Positions 17,601 to 26,000 of a DNA stretch of 36,669 nt are shown one piece after another. A program made the position numbers and the translations under genes. Numbering within the stretch: position 1 is the stretch's first letter; every line of letters begins with the position of its first letter. This DNA comes from a virus. The notes beneath the pieces are model-generated. The model was not told where the DNA came from, made no database searches, and was given only the letters and a program-made list of their open reading frames with translations. The stretch is taken from the IMG/VR virus record IMGVR_UViG_3300020438_000115, positions 1 through 36,669 of that record; one strand, given 5' to 3'.

Positions 17601-18500
17601 TTTACTTCTACAGTTTCGGTTGCTGGAACTGTTTCTAATGTATCAATCACAAATGCTGGTGTAGGATATACGGTTACTTCTGCAGATATCAAATTTTCTG
17701 CTCCAAAAGAAATTGGTGTTGGAATTGGAACCACTGCAACTGGAACTGCCACTATATCCAATGGTCAAGTTACTGCTATTTCAATTACAAATTCTGGATT
17801 TGGATATACAAATACAAATCCACCACAGATAATTATTGAAACACCAAGAGCAGCATCAGAGAATGTTTCTAATGTTAGCAATGTTCAAGGATTTAGTGGA
17901 ATTATTACTGGAATCAGCACTTCTGTTGGTACGGGTGGTCATCCATTAGCACTTAAGTTTAACTTCCGTGCAATGAAAGATTATGGTGTTAATGGAGAAG
18001 CAGAAGTTGCTTCTGATGCTTTAGATTTACAGGTCGGTTATCCTGTAATGATTTATAACACAACAGTTGGAAATGGAGTAACCTCGGTAAATAGTAGCGA
18101 TAGTGCGGTTGTTGGTATTGGTACTACATTCTTAGACAATGTTTATATTGTAAATAATATTACAAGTCTTGCTTCAAACGCAGAAATTACTTGTAACGTC
18201 CATTCCAACAGTCCAATTATTGGAATTTTGGAAAATGGAAACTTTGATGATAATAATGCAGGATTGACAACTTCTCTTGGAACTTTATCTTGGGGAAGAA
18301 TATTTAATTATGATAATAGAAATGGTATTGCAATCGGAGTCACTGGACTAACAGTTGATTCAGAGTTGTCAACATTCCCAACTATTCAAAGAAGAGGAAA
18401 CTTTGGTGAAGGTAAAACTGGAGCAGTTCGTTCCACAAAACCACGCGCCGATGGTGTAAGTATTCAATCAGATAATATTCTGAATTTCTATATTCTATAA
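5652..18500 (+). CDS. Giant 4282-aa virion protein in the gp7 position, YHYH-type domain
   Basis: One uninterrupted frame of 4282 codons lies where T4 has gp7 (1032 aa), between gp6 and gp8. A purine-rich SD (AGAGG) precedes the ATG. Residues 1-240 look like a baseplate core region, including a conserved-type GIAESIKILFKVLYGAEATV near 211. After this come many beta-rich modules, such as STVGFP...IGDEIVTYT...GCVRGFSG (about 88-125, repeated near 310-350), numerous G-x-GY repeats (e.g. NGGRGY near 751, DGGSGY near 949), and VGIGTT-like repeats. A YHYH-type domain runs from about 1195 to 1360 with HSPIIGWAYDGNPIYGPFGY; YAYF at 1336-1339 stands where YHYH would be. C-terminal modules carry LFINGVFQTP- and FVNGVLQTPG-type repeats. 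I infer a greatly enlarged wedge/fibre scaffold that also presents host-binding domains. The gp7 assignment rests mainly on position. Confidence 0.8.
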   Translation: MSHFEKRVQLNKIIESQLPEFLVADFPKAVEFFKQYYLSLEHQGGNVDLIDNLDRYIKLDNLIPEVVVGKVSLSSAVSKSDTVINVSSTVGFPDEYGLLQIGDEIVTYTDKTATSFTGCVRGFSGITGYDVGISSVFSNVNKQNITFRDSAAADHDQTVVVKNLSVLFLQEFYKKLKRTFTPGLEEYDFVSDLNVGNFIKHARNFYQSKGIAESIKILFKVLYGAEATVIDLENRLIKPSSAEYIRREIIVAENISGNPFKLEGQTIFKSNDFDTNASVSNVEIFTRNQKTFYKLGLFVGYNDRELVEGIFRIPGASRSLEPVNVNDTVISVDSTIGFGQTGTIISGNNRIDYTSKSINQFYGCTGVTSKIELNDLVREDETIFGYEDGDTESRCDMRITGVLSKFVALEDIPLIEEDELITVRNVGEVIFNPSNDKTQVQTFANSWIYNTSTRFEVDSISGSVFTLKSDIDKSSLKEGDFIEVLIGDSQQVVVPDPNSSNSSFAQVSNINAISKEVTLSNTGTFVVDPTREYSIRRKLVKSKSSGVIISVGNNVYIANALNVYTNDNQEFGYVASNSLPGYSIPSNIVESSLLDGTVSNLGDFSAYFKSYGSIKFSTPVDFRDGDEIKYTATNQLSGLVSGEYYFVKLVAQNEIRVYSSKSTLGGNEFVRIGPNNNTGVHNFTLRRHENRELSGNNILRKFPLSQNNIKIQSEKREYGNVGVLVDGVEISGPASRDKIYYGPIEEFEVLNGGRGYDVIAPPKITISTGAGLTAYVEPVVKGSVKEVFVDPQDFDFQEFLSVSLTGGNGSGCSLEPIVGQRFREVSFDSRNLILGGGIDINNETITFTKKHNLADGQHIIYNHNGNDPISTGDPYDSNNLVTGSLAIGDEYVARVVNTSTIRLFKNDIDAFSSVTGINTIGLSTATSAAGIHKFRTLPQKNLRAIKVLDGGSGYTHRKLRVKASGISTEYNTIYFDNHGLKTGEVVTYQTTGTEVVGLSTLNRYSIQRLTSDSFRVVNVGVAGTFTSDLSRGKYVKFDSTGSGYQVFQYPEIRVDANVSFGGTTGTFSFTPVITGEIIDAYLYESGTGYGSTTLNLHKKPLINISKGKNAQVNPVISNGRIVDIQVLNKGSNYESTPDLTIEDPSGGTGAILRPVMVNDRLDDVIVINSGIGYSSASTSIFVDPRGSGVLFDTRIRVLNVNDAYRFGKISANNSTKIYSNLYKNDEENSLVYGIYGYSEDLASNFEPLNGSHSPIIGWAYDGNPIYGPFGYTSSEDIQSGIKRLETGYVLRTSSVLDRPSFEPGFFVEDHQYDNIGDLDHHNGRFCKTPDFPNGVYAYFAGVTTSIVSPDFIPTYPYFVGNKFKSKVIKENLILDHSFDFNTEELVRNTFPYKVNDPYADYDFVNESYEDFEQSTIVESVLKGDVPDIQVIDGGTGYSIGDRVNFDLEDTIGSTSVRGEVSELKGVGITSLTTTLDSNVGCVFVWDTDNQVSAYQLKGFDFNNNDTVLISGLSTSVTYLAGSKKIGFSTESVGLAGTMTSYSSLPGGKTEDIFVSRLFNTVSIGNSITIVSSSGDEVVTVLNNLSNGVLRVKRYGATGAAHSFGSDLNLSSDRVKLPVKTGKFTSQRDNLVYFNAAESVGIGTTIGAAINKVVQVGITTELVSIPCRSIYLPNHPFKTGQRLTFTKTTTPGVNSLIVGNDHLNTATFFIPNQTSLLSEVYVINKGTDFIGLTTQVGLTTSTEGLFFYSDGSDNAEYLLKTNKNQLVGDVDRITTVVGTSATHGLQRGDTVRLSVVPNTVVGFGTTAAVKLKLNLDEKKILVNTIGINSTFISLSDGSFTYTGHGYNTGDKVYYESTEVASGLSTGSYYIVKDTRDKFRLSETLYETKPDFERTLRMTTTGGVIHNISAINPKIDVVRNGDLTFNLEDPSLLGYQLKIYREREFINEYNSSLDSRDFNVVGVGSVGIGSLSNATLTVKHSPSIPTKLYYGLSKGGYISTADTEVLNHSEINYVDSEYNGVYSVFGLSTTATSQFSVSPKIYPDVLEYDDEQCDEINYFTRSSTALNGSISQVRVLSKGFNFERLPKFKDVTSTNGINANILGVSTSIGRIKTTRFRDIGYDYASDRTLRPEAFVPPIVSIDNLDVIKNINIEFGGERYLSDPDLLLWNDTTKKVVDSTTLLAFAPNGSISEVEQIAPIFGLQSEPHRIIAINNSNGVGIVSMVSGPTGIATCVLKTPILGYASPQFAVNDKIFVEGIEMASPDGSGFNSQDYEYQMFKVIQYANTSPASLTFQLVDDSGVGLTTNAGIAKTFQSGYATLINESNYPRITIEQERGSFVENERLYLDSGQGYTRQDLFVSLVRDDYIKVKGRANLFAGDTIKGFISGTIADVTSIDRKRGKFEIEYSSKNNIGWNNDIGKISQDYQVTPNNDYYQNLSYSIKSPITWDELSTPVNSIVHPAGLKNFADVGVSSKASSRVGLGGTTTSIVILDVVNERRVDTVNYFDNTLDNNPRVSSITGLTQSNALQIQNRKLTDFIECRTNRVLIHDDISEQFSSRGFKDTFLEIEEISFLDNHVRYLIQIVDPDTEDTQLSELVVQSITNNIFLFEKYTTFTKNKLGSFEAEIQDGDRKVLKFIPVDAFDTDYDIKVLKKTYLYQGLPAGSSGIGTESFGSVDLVSSFVGVNSVTTGISSNTKVIAQFTDSDFNGLFASIEVSNRFTSDTNYIEATIDFDGTNTYVSEYYFDAQTLSYSNSSVGIISAFHDTSAGIVSITAYNASNEFIDVRSNIVGFANTVAGIGTYRFLLNNQPVGAEKSARYESVNGLGSNVVRAGTFDIRSISSAASIVRVSAGTTSAIHQVAIMANSRVGDIVVVPGTFSATNNVTGLGTFGGERVGNQFYLNFYPDSPYNVELQSFNEVFYREMDFDNQANPLSYGPTNKLLFLTAYDGLNGLRANRTNFVIKHDGKPIYMKEFDPSNTTLLNYSSGLFTMQDHFFNTGEELLYNPKSTFVGVGQTAMGIGATSNYAGIVTDRLPEKVYPIAITPDTFKLATTPQFARSGIFVTFTNAGEGNSHELEFTKKLSKSVIAIDGIVQQPITFTPINHRLDHNGHYLTGGISAGISTFNISGISSIQPRDLLLVDDEFMSIVEVGFSTNVTGEVLGPISGIIASGAGATFPTVSVKRGTVGTAATTHFDGANVQIYRGSFNIVKNKVHFTDPPKGNNRARRNESNLPYVQAAFSGRTFLRSNYDSNMVFDDISDEFTGIGKTFSLKVGGAVTTGVDSGNGILFINGVFQTPSTENNAGNTYEFTRDVTAGISSVIYTGISSVDGSPIESKFDINQNQIPRGGLIVSLGSTPGLGYAPLLGAKVKAEKNSTGQITNIIGINTITTAVSISTALYNEVSGILEIETTDSHNLRGGDRVKLDSLEFSCASAHSGVTTTIFPDYDYPVDVFNVISATEAAIKVGPSTIPHTYEGGGTLARHFIQNFGSGYRSPVSIGVTDLAYDHRFVRSTNNSITASSGGPFTPTNARFTSHTGVLQLTISNHGLDTADTIQIATDSLVFTCSDDDFFTEQPYPRATDPAAGATLGITTFTTNTISVGVGSAGGGGTGAVIEASVGIGGTLSFTITNPGKGYINPSIIIPEPNYENMEIVGVSRLGIGATTEVGKNLLLNLTVGSAGTSVGIGSTLFLIDEFKISRSGYGFQPGDVMEVVGLVTAKDFATPVNPFQLEVVETFNDKFSSWSFGEMDYIDSVLGFQNGSRKRFPLFYRGELLSFELDVNNPLSSAIDLDSVLIIFVNGVLQTPGYAYQFTGGTSFVFTESPKANDKVDIFFYLGIDGVDVTQVETTETIKIGDEVFVRKHPNFNETADQLRKRSITEITGSDIFETDIYSGPGVNDTIFRPFDWIKQKKDKFVKGDLISKVRPILETKVFPTARIIGDVSSTSSDIFVDNAQFFDYDEIILDLSQNTFTFDAFMMDSIEPVSAAFTSTVSVAGTVSNVSITNAGVGYTVTSADIKFSAPKEIGVGIGTTATGTATISNGQVTAISITNSGFGYTNTNPPQIIIETPRAASENVSNVSNVQGFSGIITGISTSVGTGGHPLALKFNFRAMKDYGVNGEAEVASDALDLQVGYPVMIYNTTVGNGVTSVNSSDSAVVGIGTTFLDNVYIVNNITSLASNAEITCNVHSNSPIIGILENGNFDDNNAGLTTSLGTLSWGRIFNYDNRNGIAIGVTGLTVDSELSTFPTIQRRGNFGEGKTGAVRSTKPRADGVSIQSDNILNFYIL

Positions 18501-18505
18501 TCTAC

Positions 18506-18513
18506 TATAAATA
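18506..18513 (+). promoter_or_regulatory. T4-type late promoter (TATAAATA)
   Basis: Exact TATAAATA in the 29-base gap between the giant gene and gp8, 16 bases before the gp8 ATG. It gives gp8 and the DUF4815-type gene their own late start after the 12.8-kb giant gene. Confidence 0.75.
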
Positions 18514-18529
18514 TATAAAAAAGATAACG

Positions 18530-20086
18530 ATGTCAGCAATTGTTACTGATCAATTTAGAATTCTAAATGCCAGCAATTTTGTTGAGTCAGTAGAAAATTC
18601 TTCTAACTCATATTACATTACTGTAGGTCTACCAAATCCAACTATTGTTGGGTATGGTAGAACTGTTGCTTGGAATACTAACCCACCTTCCCCCATTGAT
18701 AACCTTGCATACAATAGTCATGCTGGTGATGTTGTTCTTTATGGGAAAAAAATTAGTTCTGCTAACGTAAGGAGACTTGTTAGAAGAATTGATTGGGTTT
18801 CTGGTAATAGATATGAAATCTATCGTGATGACTATAGCATCACAAATCCTGCTCCTTTATCAAATGCATCTAGATTGTATGATGCAAATTACTATGTAAT
18901 TAACAGTGATTTCAGAGTTTATATCTGTATTGAAAATGGTTCTAGTGGCGATAATCCAAAAGGTAATGTATCTCAGGATGAACCAACCTTTACAGATTTA
19001 GAACCATCTAGAGCAGGTGATAGTGGTGATGGATATATCTGGAAGTATTTGTTTACTATTAGTCCAAGTGATATTATTAAGTTCGATTCAACAGAATATA
19101 TTACAGTACCAAATGAGTGGTCAACTAGCACTGACGCACAAATAAGATCTATTAGAGAAGCTGCAAACTCTGACATAAATGAGAATCAGATAAAAACGGT
19201 TTTCATTCAAAATTCTGGTTCTAACTATGCAAATGGTTTAGGGCAAGAAATGAGCATTATTGGTGATGGTACTGGTGGTAAGGTAAGAGTTGATGTTGAA
19301 GGCGGTAAAATTACAAATACTGTCGTAACTTCTGGTGGAAAAGATTACAGTTATGCTCTGGTTGATTTAGGATCCATCAATTCCAATACTACTGGTACTA
19401 ACGCACATTTGATTCCTGTGATTCCTCCAGCAAAGGGTCATGGATTTGATGTTTATACCGAGTTAGGAACTGATAAAGTTCTTGTATATGCAAGATTTGA
19501 TGACTCAACAAAAGATTTTCCAATTGATACAAGTTTTGCTCAGGTAGGTATCGTAAAAAATCCAACCAAATCTGGAACTAGTGATAATTATCAAGAAAAT
19601 ACATTCTCTGGATTAAATTCATTTAAATTCCTTTCAATCACAGGAACACCAAAAATTGGCGAAAAAATTGAACAAAACTTATTAACCGGAGGAAAGGCAT
19701 TCGGATATGTTGCCTCATATGATAGTGAAACTAAAGTTTTGAAGTATTTTAGAGACAGATCCCTCTACTATAATGCAACAACTCTTAATCAGCAAGATTA
19801 TACTGGAATATCAACAAGTGGAAGAGCATACAATTTTGAATCATCCGCAAGTGTAGTTACTGGAAAGATATCTAATTTTTCAGCATCAATTGACACTGCT
19901 TTTGCAGGAATTACAACTAATCCAACCGGAACAAAGTTAATTAATCTTGGCGTTGACTTCACAAGTGGGATGGCATCTCCTGAAATAAATAAAGGGTCAG
20001 GACAATTAATTTATCTTGACAATAGGGCTAGCATTGCTAGAAACGCACGCCAAAAAGAAGACCTCAAAATTATACTGGAATTTTAA
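18530..20086 (+). CDS. gp8: Baseplate wedge protein gp8, enlarged
   Basis: The 518-residue product shares T4 gp8's framework: AIVTDQFRILNASNFVES at the N-terminus, GDGYIWKYLFTISPSDIIKF with YITVPNEW around residues 164-195 (T4 has GDGYVWEYLFEIPP and YIVVP), and a C-terminus GQLIYLDNRASIARNARQKE followed by LKIILEF (T4 ends with the similar IYMENRPPI...INILFTF). T4 gp8 has 334 residues, so about 180 are extra. They fall mainly after residue 220, where NSGSNYANG and SGGKDYS resemble the G-x-GY repeats of neighbouring virion proteins. gp8 dimers lie on the outer wedge, contacting gp7 and gp10. The gene has its own late promoter and is three bases from the next gene. Confidence 0.92.
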   Translation: MSAIVTDQFRILNASNFVESVENSSNSYYITVGLPNPTIVGYGRTVAWNTNPPSPIDNLAYNSHAGDVVLYGKKISSANVRRLVRRIDWVSGNRYEIYRDDYSITNPAPLSNASRLYDANYYVINSDFRVYICIENGSSGDNPKGNVSQDEPTFTDLEPSRAGDSGDGYIWKYLFTISPSDIIKFDSTEYITVPNEWSTSTDAQIRSIREAANSDINENQIKTVFIQNSGSNYANGLGQEMSIIGDGTGGKVRVDVEGGKITNTVVTSGGKDYSYALVDLGSINSNTTGTNAHLIPVIPPAKGHGFDVYTELGTDKVLVYARFDDSTKDFPIDTSFAQVGIVKNPTKSGTSDNYQENTFSGLNSFKFLSITGTPKIGEKIEQNLLTGGKAFGYVASYDSETKVLKYFRDRSLYYNATTLNQQDYTGISTSGRAYNFESSASVVTGKISNFSASIDTAFAGITTNPTGTKLINLGVDFTSGMASPEINKGSGQLIYLDNRASIARNARQKEDLKIILEF

Positions 20087-20089
20087 AAA

Positions 20090-23000
20090 ATGCCACAAAA
20101 GACGAATTTAAACGTAAGCCCTTATTACGATGACTTTGATAAGGCAGATAATTTTTATAAGGTTCTGTTTAAGCCTGGGTATCCTGTTCAGGCTAGAGAG
20201 TTAACAGGTCTTCAATCTATTCTGCAGAATCAGATAGAATCCTTTGGTAGTCATATCTTCAAAGAAGGTTCTATGGTGATTCCTGGAGGAATCTCCTGTG
20301 ATAATGCATTTACTACAGTAAAGGTAAATAAAGATCACTTAGGATTAGATGTTACAATATATTTGGATGCTATTGTAAATGCAAACAATGGTAGAGGTAC
20401 GAAGGTAAAGGGGCAAAATTCTGAAATTATTGGAACTATTAAAGGATATCTTTTACCACCAGAAGAGGGTGTTGAAGAGATTACTTTATTTGTCAAGTAT
20501 CAAGACGGTGCTGTTGACGGAACTAGTGTTGAATTTGAAGATGGTGAGATATTAGAACTTGAAGAAAATATAACCTATGGTAATACAACATTAGTAATTG
20601 GTGATACTGTCTTCACATTAAACTCGGTAGAAGCAACTAAAACTGGATATGCTGTAGGTGTTGCGGAAGGTGTATATTTTATCAGAGGAACATTTGTTGA
20701 TGTTCAAAAATCTCAAATTGTTCTTGATCCCTATGATAATGAACCATCATTTAGAGTTGGATTTGATATTATTGAGGAAATCATAAACTCAGATCAAGAT
20801 CCAAGTATAAACGATAATGCAAAAGGTTTTACAAACTATGCTGCACCTGGAGCAGATAGACTTAAAATTGAACTTAGATTAACTAAGAAACAACTTACTG
20901 ATTATGATGATACCACTTTTGTTGAGTTGGTAAAAATTGATGAAGGTGTAATCAAAAAACTTCAAGATAAATCAAACTATAATATTATTAAAGACTACTT
21001 TGCTAAGAGAACTTTTGAGGAGTCTGGAAATTATGCTGTTGATAATTTCGTAGTAGATGTCGTCGATTCACTGAACAATGAGACTGGCAACGGTGGTCTC
21101 TTCAGAGAGGATGAGGTAACTGACCAAGGTAATACCCCCACAAATGATTTGATGGGTGTTAGAGTCTCTGCTGGAACTGCATATGTTAGAGGATTCGATG
21201 TTGATCTTGTTGGATCTAGTGTAATTGATGTAGAAAAACCAAGAACCACAAAAAGAGTAAAGGATTCAAACATCTCATTTGCTCTTGGAAGTTTAGTCAA
21301 GGTTAATAATGTTCACGGAACTCCATATATCAATATTGGTGGAACCGCAGCAGGTGGTGGAACTAATTCTAACGTTATCGAACTGTATGGTGAAAGAAGA
21401 AACGGATCGGGTAATACTAATGTTGGTAGTGCATCTGGTGCAGGATTAACAACGAAAGTGGGTGAGGCAAGAGTATATTGGTTTGGTGTATCCGATGCAC
21501 CATATAAAAATAATTCAACTGAATGGGATTTATACCTCTATGATATTCAAACTTTTACAGTTCTGACACTCGCTAATACATATAATCAAACAGATCAAGT
21601 ACCATTGACTTCATATTTTAGAGGTCTCTCTAGTGGTGCTACTGGATATTTGTCGGCATCCAGTGGAAATAGTTATAGTTTAACGCAAACTTCAGGAAAA
21701 TTCATAGTTGGTGAGCAAATCATTATCAATGAAAATGGGGAGTATAAGACTTCTATTACTGCATCTAGTTTCTTTGACACATCAGACATTAAATCAATAT
21801 TCCAAGATTCTGATGCTCTAAACACAAGTTTACACACAAACTTTATTGCAGATACTGTCCTTTATGAGCAAGAACTTGCTGATTTTGGTGCAAAAGATCA
21901 ACTTGTTGTTAGTGGTGGAAATACAGGTAGGGTAGCTGGTAGAAACTTTACACCAAAAGAGGGTGGAATTAAAGTTAATAGCATTATCAAGTATCAAACT
22001 GGTAATGCAGATCCAACTTTCAATAGAGTTAGTGCAATTCGCGCAGATGGAACTGCAATAACTTTAGCAGCTACTCCTGTAATAGTCGCGGGTGTTAACC
22101 GACGTACTGTTGTAAACAATGCATCTGGATATACATTCTCCCTGATGGTTCCCAGAATCAGGCAATATGGTAGTAATGGTTTATACTCTACACTTCCAGT
22201 TGAAAAAATTTCTTCCGTTGATCTTGCAAGTTCGGAATTAACTATCACAAAACAAATTACAGGTAAGTCTGTATCTTCTAATAGTCTTACATTGACAGTG
22301 GCAGATGCTCTTGACGTAAATGCTGGAATTACAAGCGTATTTTATGAAGCATTTGATGCAGAGAGATATACAATCACTGAAAATAATGGTTCTCCTGTAG
22401 AACTGAACAGTGGAATGTTTACCCTCAATTCTAATGGAGACTCTGTAACATTCTCTGGTTTACCCAATAATAATCCAGTAACTGTCAACGTTACGTTGAG
22501 AAAAAGATCTGTTACCAATAAAACAAAAGATTTTACTAGATCCAATACTTTATCAATTGTTAGAACAAGTGGAGTTTCTGTAGTTGCAGGTTTAACAACT
22601 AGCAAATTTTATGGAACAAGAATTGAAGATGAAGAAATTTCATTAAACGTACCTGATGTAGTCAATGTTCGTGCAATTTATGAATCTACCGATACCTCTG
22701 CACCTGTTCTTGATAAATTAACATTTGCAACAGGTCTTGCTTTAGACCAGAATGTATTAGTTGGAGAAAAAATTGTAGGTAAAGATAGTAGAGCAGTTGC
22801 TCAAGTTGTTCGTACAACAGCAAACTCTATTGATTATGTAAAATTGAATACAAATAATTTTACAGTTGGTGAAATTGTTCAATTCAAAGAATCTGCAGTA
22901 TCAGCAGTTATCCAAGAAATAAATCCTGGAAGTTACGTTAATAAAACTCCAAATTACAGATTGGATAAAGGTCATCGTCATCAATATTGTGACTATTCTA

Positions 23001-26000
23001 GAATTATAAGAAGAGATGGTGTTGCAATTCCTTCTCGTCAATTGTTAGTAATTTTTGATTCCTATGCTGTAGGATCAAATAATACTGGTGATATCTTTAC
23101 GGTCAATTCTTACTCTCAAGACAGATATGGAAGTGATCTTCCAGTTCTTCCAAATGGTCTTCTTGCATCAGACTTTTTAGATTTTAGACCAAGAGTTTCC
23201 GCTTTTGATGTGGCAACTAATGCGTCACCTTTTGCATTTTCTAGTAGAGAATATGAGTACAACTATAAGTATGTTGTTTCACCAGATGAGTCTTCATTCC
23301 TAGGATATAGTTATTATCTCCCAAGAATTGATCTTGTAACAATTAATCGTCTTAGTGATGTTGAAGTAATTAAGGGAGAACCTTCAGATTTCCCACAACC
23401 ACCAGTTTTGGCAGATGATGCAATGGAAATCGCACAGATTTCTTACCCTCCTTTCTTGTTTAACCCAACATCAGAACCTCAAATTCTTCTTCGTGATAAT
23501 AGAAGATTTACAATGAGGGATATTGGAAAACTTGAAGATAGAATTGAAAATCTTGAAGAAGTTACTAGTCTCTCAATGTTAGAGATGAACGCAAAAACAT
23601 TAGCAGTTACCGATGCTAATGGTCTTGATAGATTCAAATCTGGATTTATTGTATCTGACTTCAGAGATAAGTCTTTGATGGATCCTCGATATTCAACTCT
23701 TGATATTGCAAAAGAAGGTGCAACTGCTATTGCTCCTGTAGATTTCTGGTCAATGGATGCACAGTTGGCATTTGATCCTGCAATTGATACAACTAAATCA
23801 GATCTCTCACAGAATTTAAGACTGTTAGATTCAAATATTCAAAAGACTGGTGATCTTCTGACACTTAAGTACGAAGAAATTGGTTGGCTTGATCAACCTC
23901 ATGCCACCAATGTTGAAAATGTCAATCCATTTAATGTCATTGTTTTTGTTGGTGGTGTTCAGTTAGATCCTCAATCTGATAACTGGGTTAGAACAATCTA
24001 TGTTAATAATCATAGAACTGAATCAACAGGTGCTAAGTGGAAACAAGAAGCAACAACTACTAAGGATGTTGATAAGAAAACTGAATACGTTACCTATAAA
24101 AAAGGTGGTGGTAGAGGTGAAAGAAAAACTAGAGCATTTACAACTACTACAATTACTACAACAACCAAGTATAAACCAAAACTTAAAGGACCTTCAAGAG
24201 AATTTAATTATGTAGAGGATGTAAAGATCTCTGGAGAAGTAGATCCTTGGATGCGTTCAAGAAACGTATACTTCAATGCCAATGGTTTGAGACCCTATAC
24301 AAAACATTATTTGTATCTTGATAGTCAGCAGGTTGACGTTGTTCCAAAATTATGTGAAATGACTATGGTATCTGGAACTTTCCAGGTTTTTGAAGAAGCG
24401 AATGTTTTTGATTCCACAGGTAAAAAAATTGGTGTGATGAGGATTCAAAAACCAAATCATAAATTTGGTGATACTTCTAGACCAGACATTGGTGCTGGTC
24501 TTGGATCCCCATCAGTTCTTGTAGAAACTTATTCTACTGATCCATACAATAGAAATAGACCAGCACCTAGCGATACATATTCTGCTACATCTAGATTGAT
24601 CAACTTTGGTGTAAGGGTACTCTCTAGAGGGGAAAAATTCTATGGATATGTAGAAAAAGGTTCTAAAGTTGTTGGTCGTACCTCTGGTGCAGTTTGTAGA
24701 ATTGATCGTGCAGAATTAATTTCTGATAATTGGGGAGATATTGTTGCAAACTTTTTCTTCAGAAATCCAAATTCAAATCCAAAACCACCAGTAAGAGTTA
24801 AGAGTGGAACTAAGACCGTAAAAGTCACTGCAGTTCCACCTAATACAGTAGTTCTTCCTGGATCTACAGTATTCGCTTCTGAAGCACTTGGATCTTATAG
24901 TGGTAGTGGAACTGTTCTGACACAAGAGACCAGTCGTATTTCTGTTAGAAATCCACCCAAACCCAAAAGAAAGAAAACTAAGGTTGAGGTAAAGGTAAAA
25001 GCGCCACATAGAGATCCATTGGCACAATCATTTACTGTTGATGGGCAAGGTGCATTCTTAACATCATTTGACTTGTATTTTGCTACAAAAGATCCTGGAG
25101 CCAAAGTTTTTGTTGAACTGAGAACAATGGAGTTGGGAACACCAACATCTTTCCTAGTTCAAGACTACACACAAATTGCATTGAATCCTAATGATATTCG
25201 AATCAATACTTCAAATCCATTTGAACCAATCCCCACAAGAATAAGATTTGAATCACCTGTTTTCTTGGAAGCAGATACTGAATATGCTATTGTTATTCTC
25301 TCACCAGCTTCAGATGGTTATGAGATGTGGACAGCAACTATGGGTAAAAAGACGGTCAGAACCACAAATCTTCCTGATGTTCAGAACGTAGTTGTAACCA
25401 AGCAATATATTGGCGGATCCCTCTTTAAGTCTCAAAATGGTACGATTTGGACACCAAGTCAGTTCCAAGATTTAACATTCAAACTTTATAAAGCAGAGTT
25501 TGTTAATTCTGGATCAGTTACTTTCTATAATAGTGACATTCTTCCAAAAGGAGATAACAGTACAGATCTTGACGATAATCCAATTGAAGGATTCCCAAGA
25601 AAACTTAAGTTACCTCTTAGTGGAACTTTGAGTGCTGATGTTAAACCTGGTGTAAGAGTTGGTGAAACTGGCACTGGACCAAGTATAACTGGTTATGTTG
25701 AAAATATTGGTGGTCCTGCAATTGCTGGGTCTGGCAATGTCTCAATTGCAAGTAGTGGTTCTGGTTATAAACCTGGTGCAGTTGTATCTGGTGTTCAACT
25801 TTCCTCTTTAACTGGTAAAGGAACTGGCGCAACTGCAGAATTGACTGTTGATTCGTTTGGTAATGTTGATGAAATTACAATTTCATCTGTAGGTAATGGA
25901 TATGTTAGAGGCGAAACCGTTGGAATTGTCACTTCATCTCTAGCAACAGCATCTAGAAAAGGTTTTGGTGCTAAATTTACTCTTACCAGTATTGGTGCGG

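Noticed and set aside
5652-18500. Giant gene as an assembly artefact or fused genes
   Set aside because: One frame stays open for 4282 codons with consistent codon use, and the flanks are normal gp6 and gp8 with a late promoter after it.
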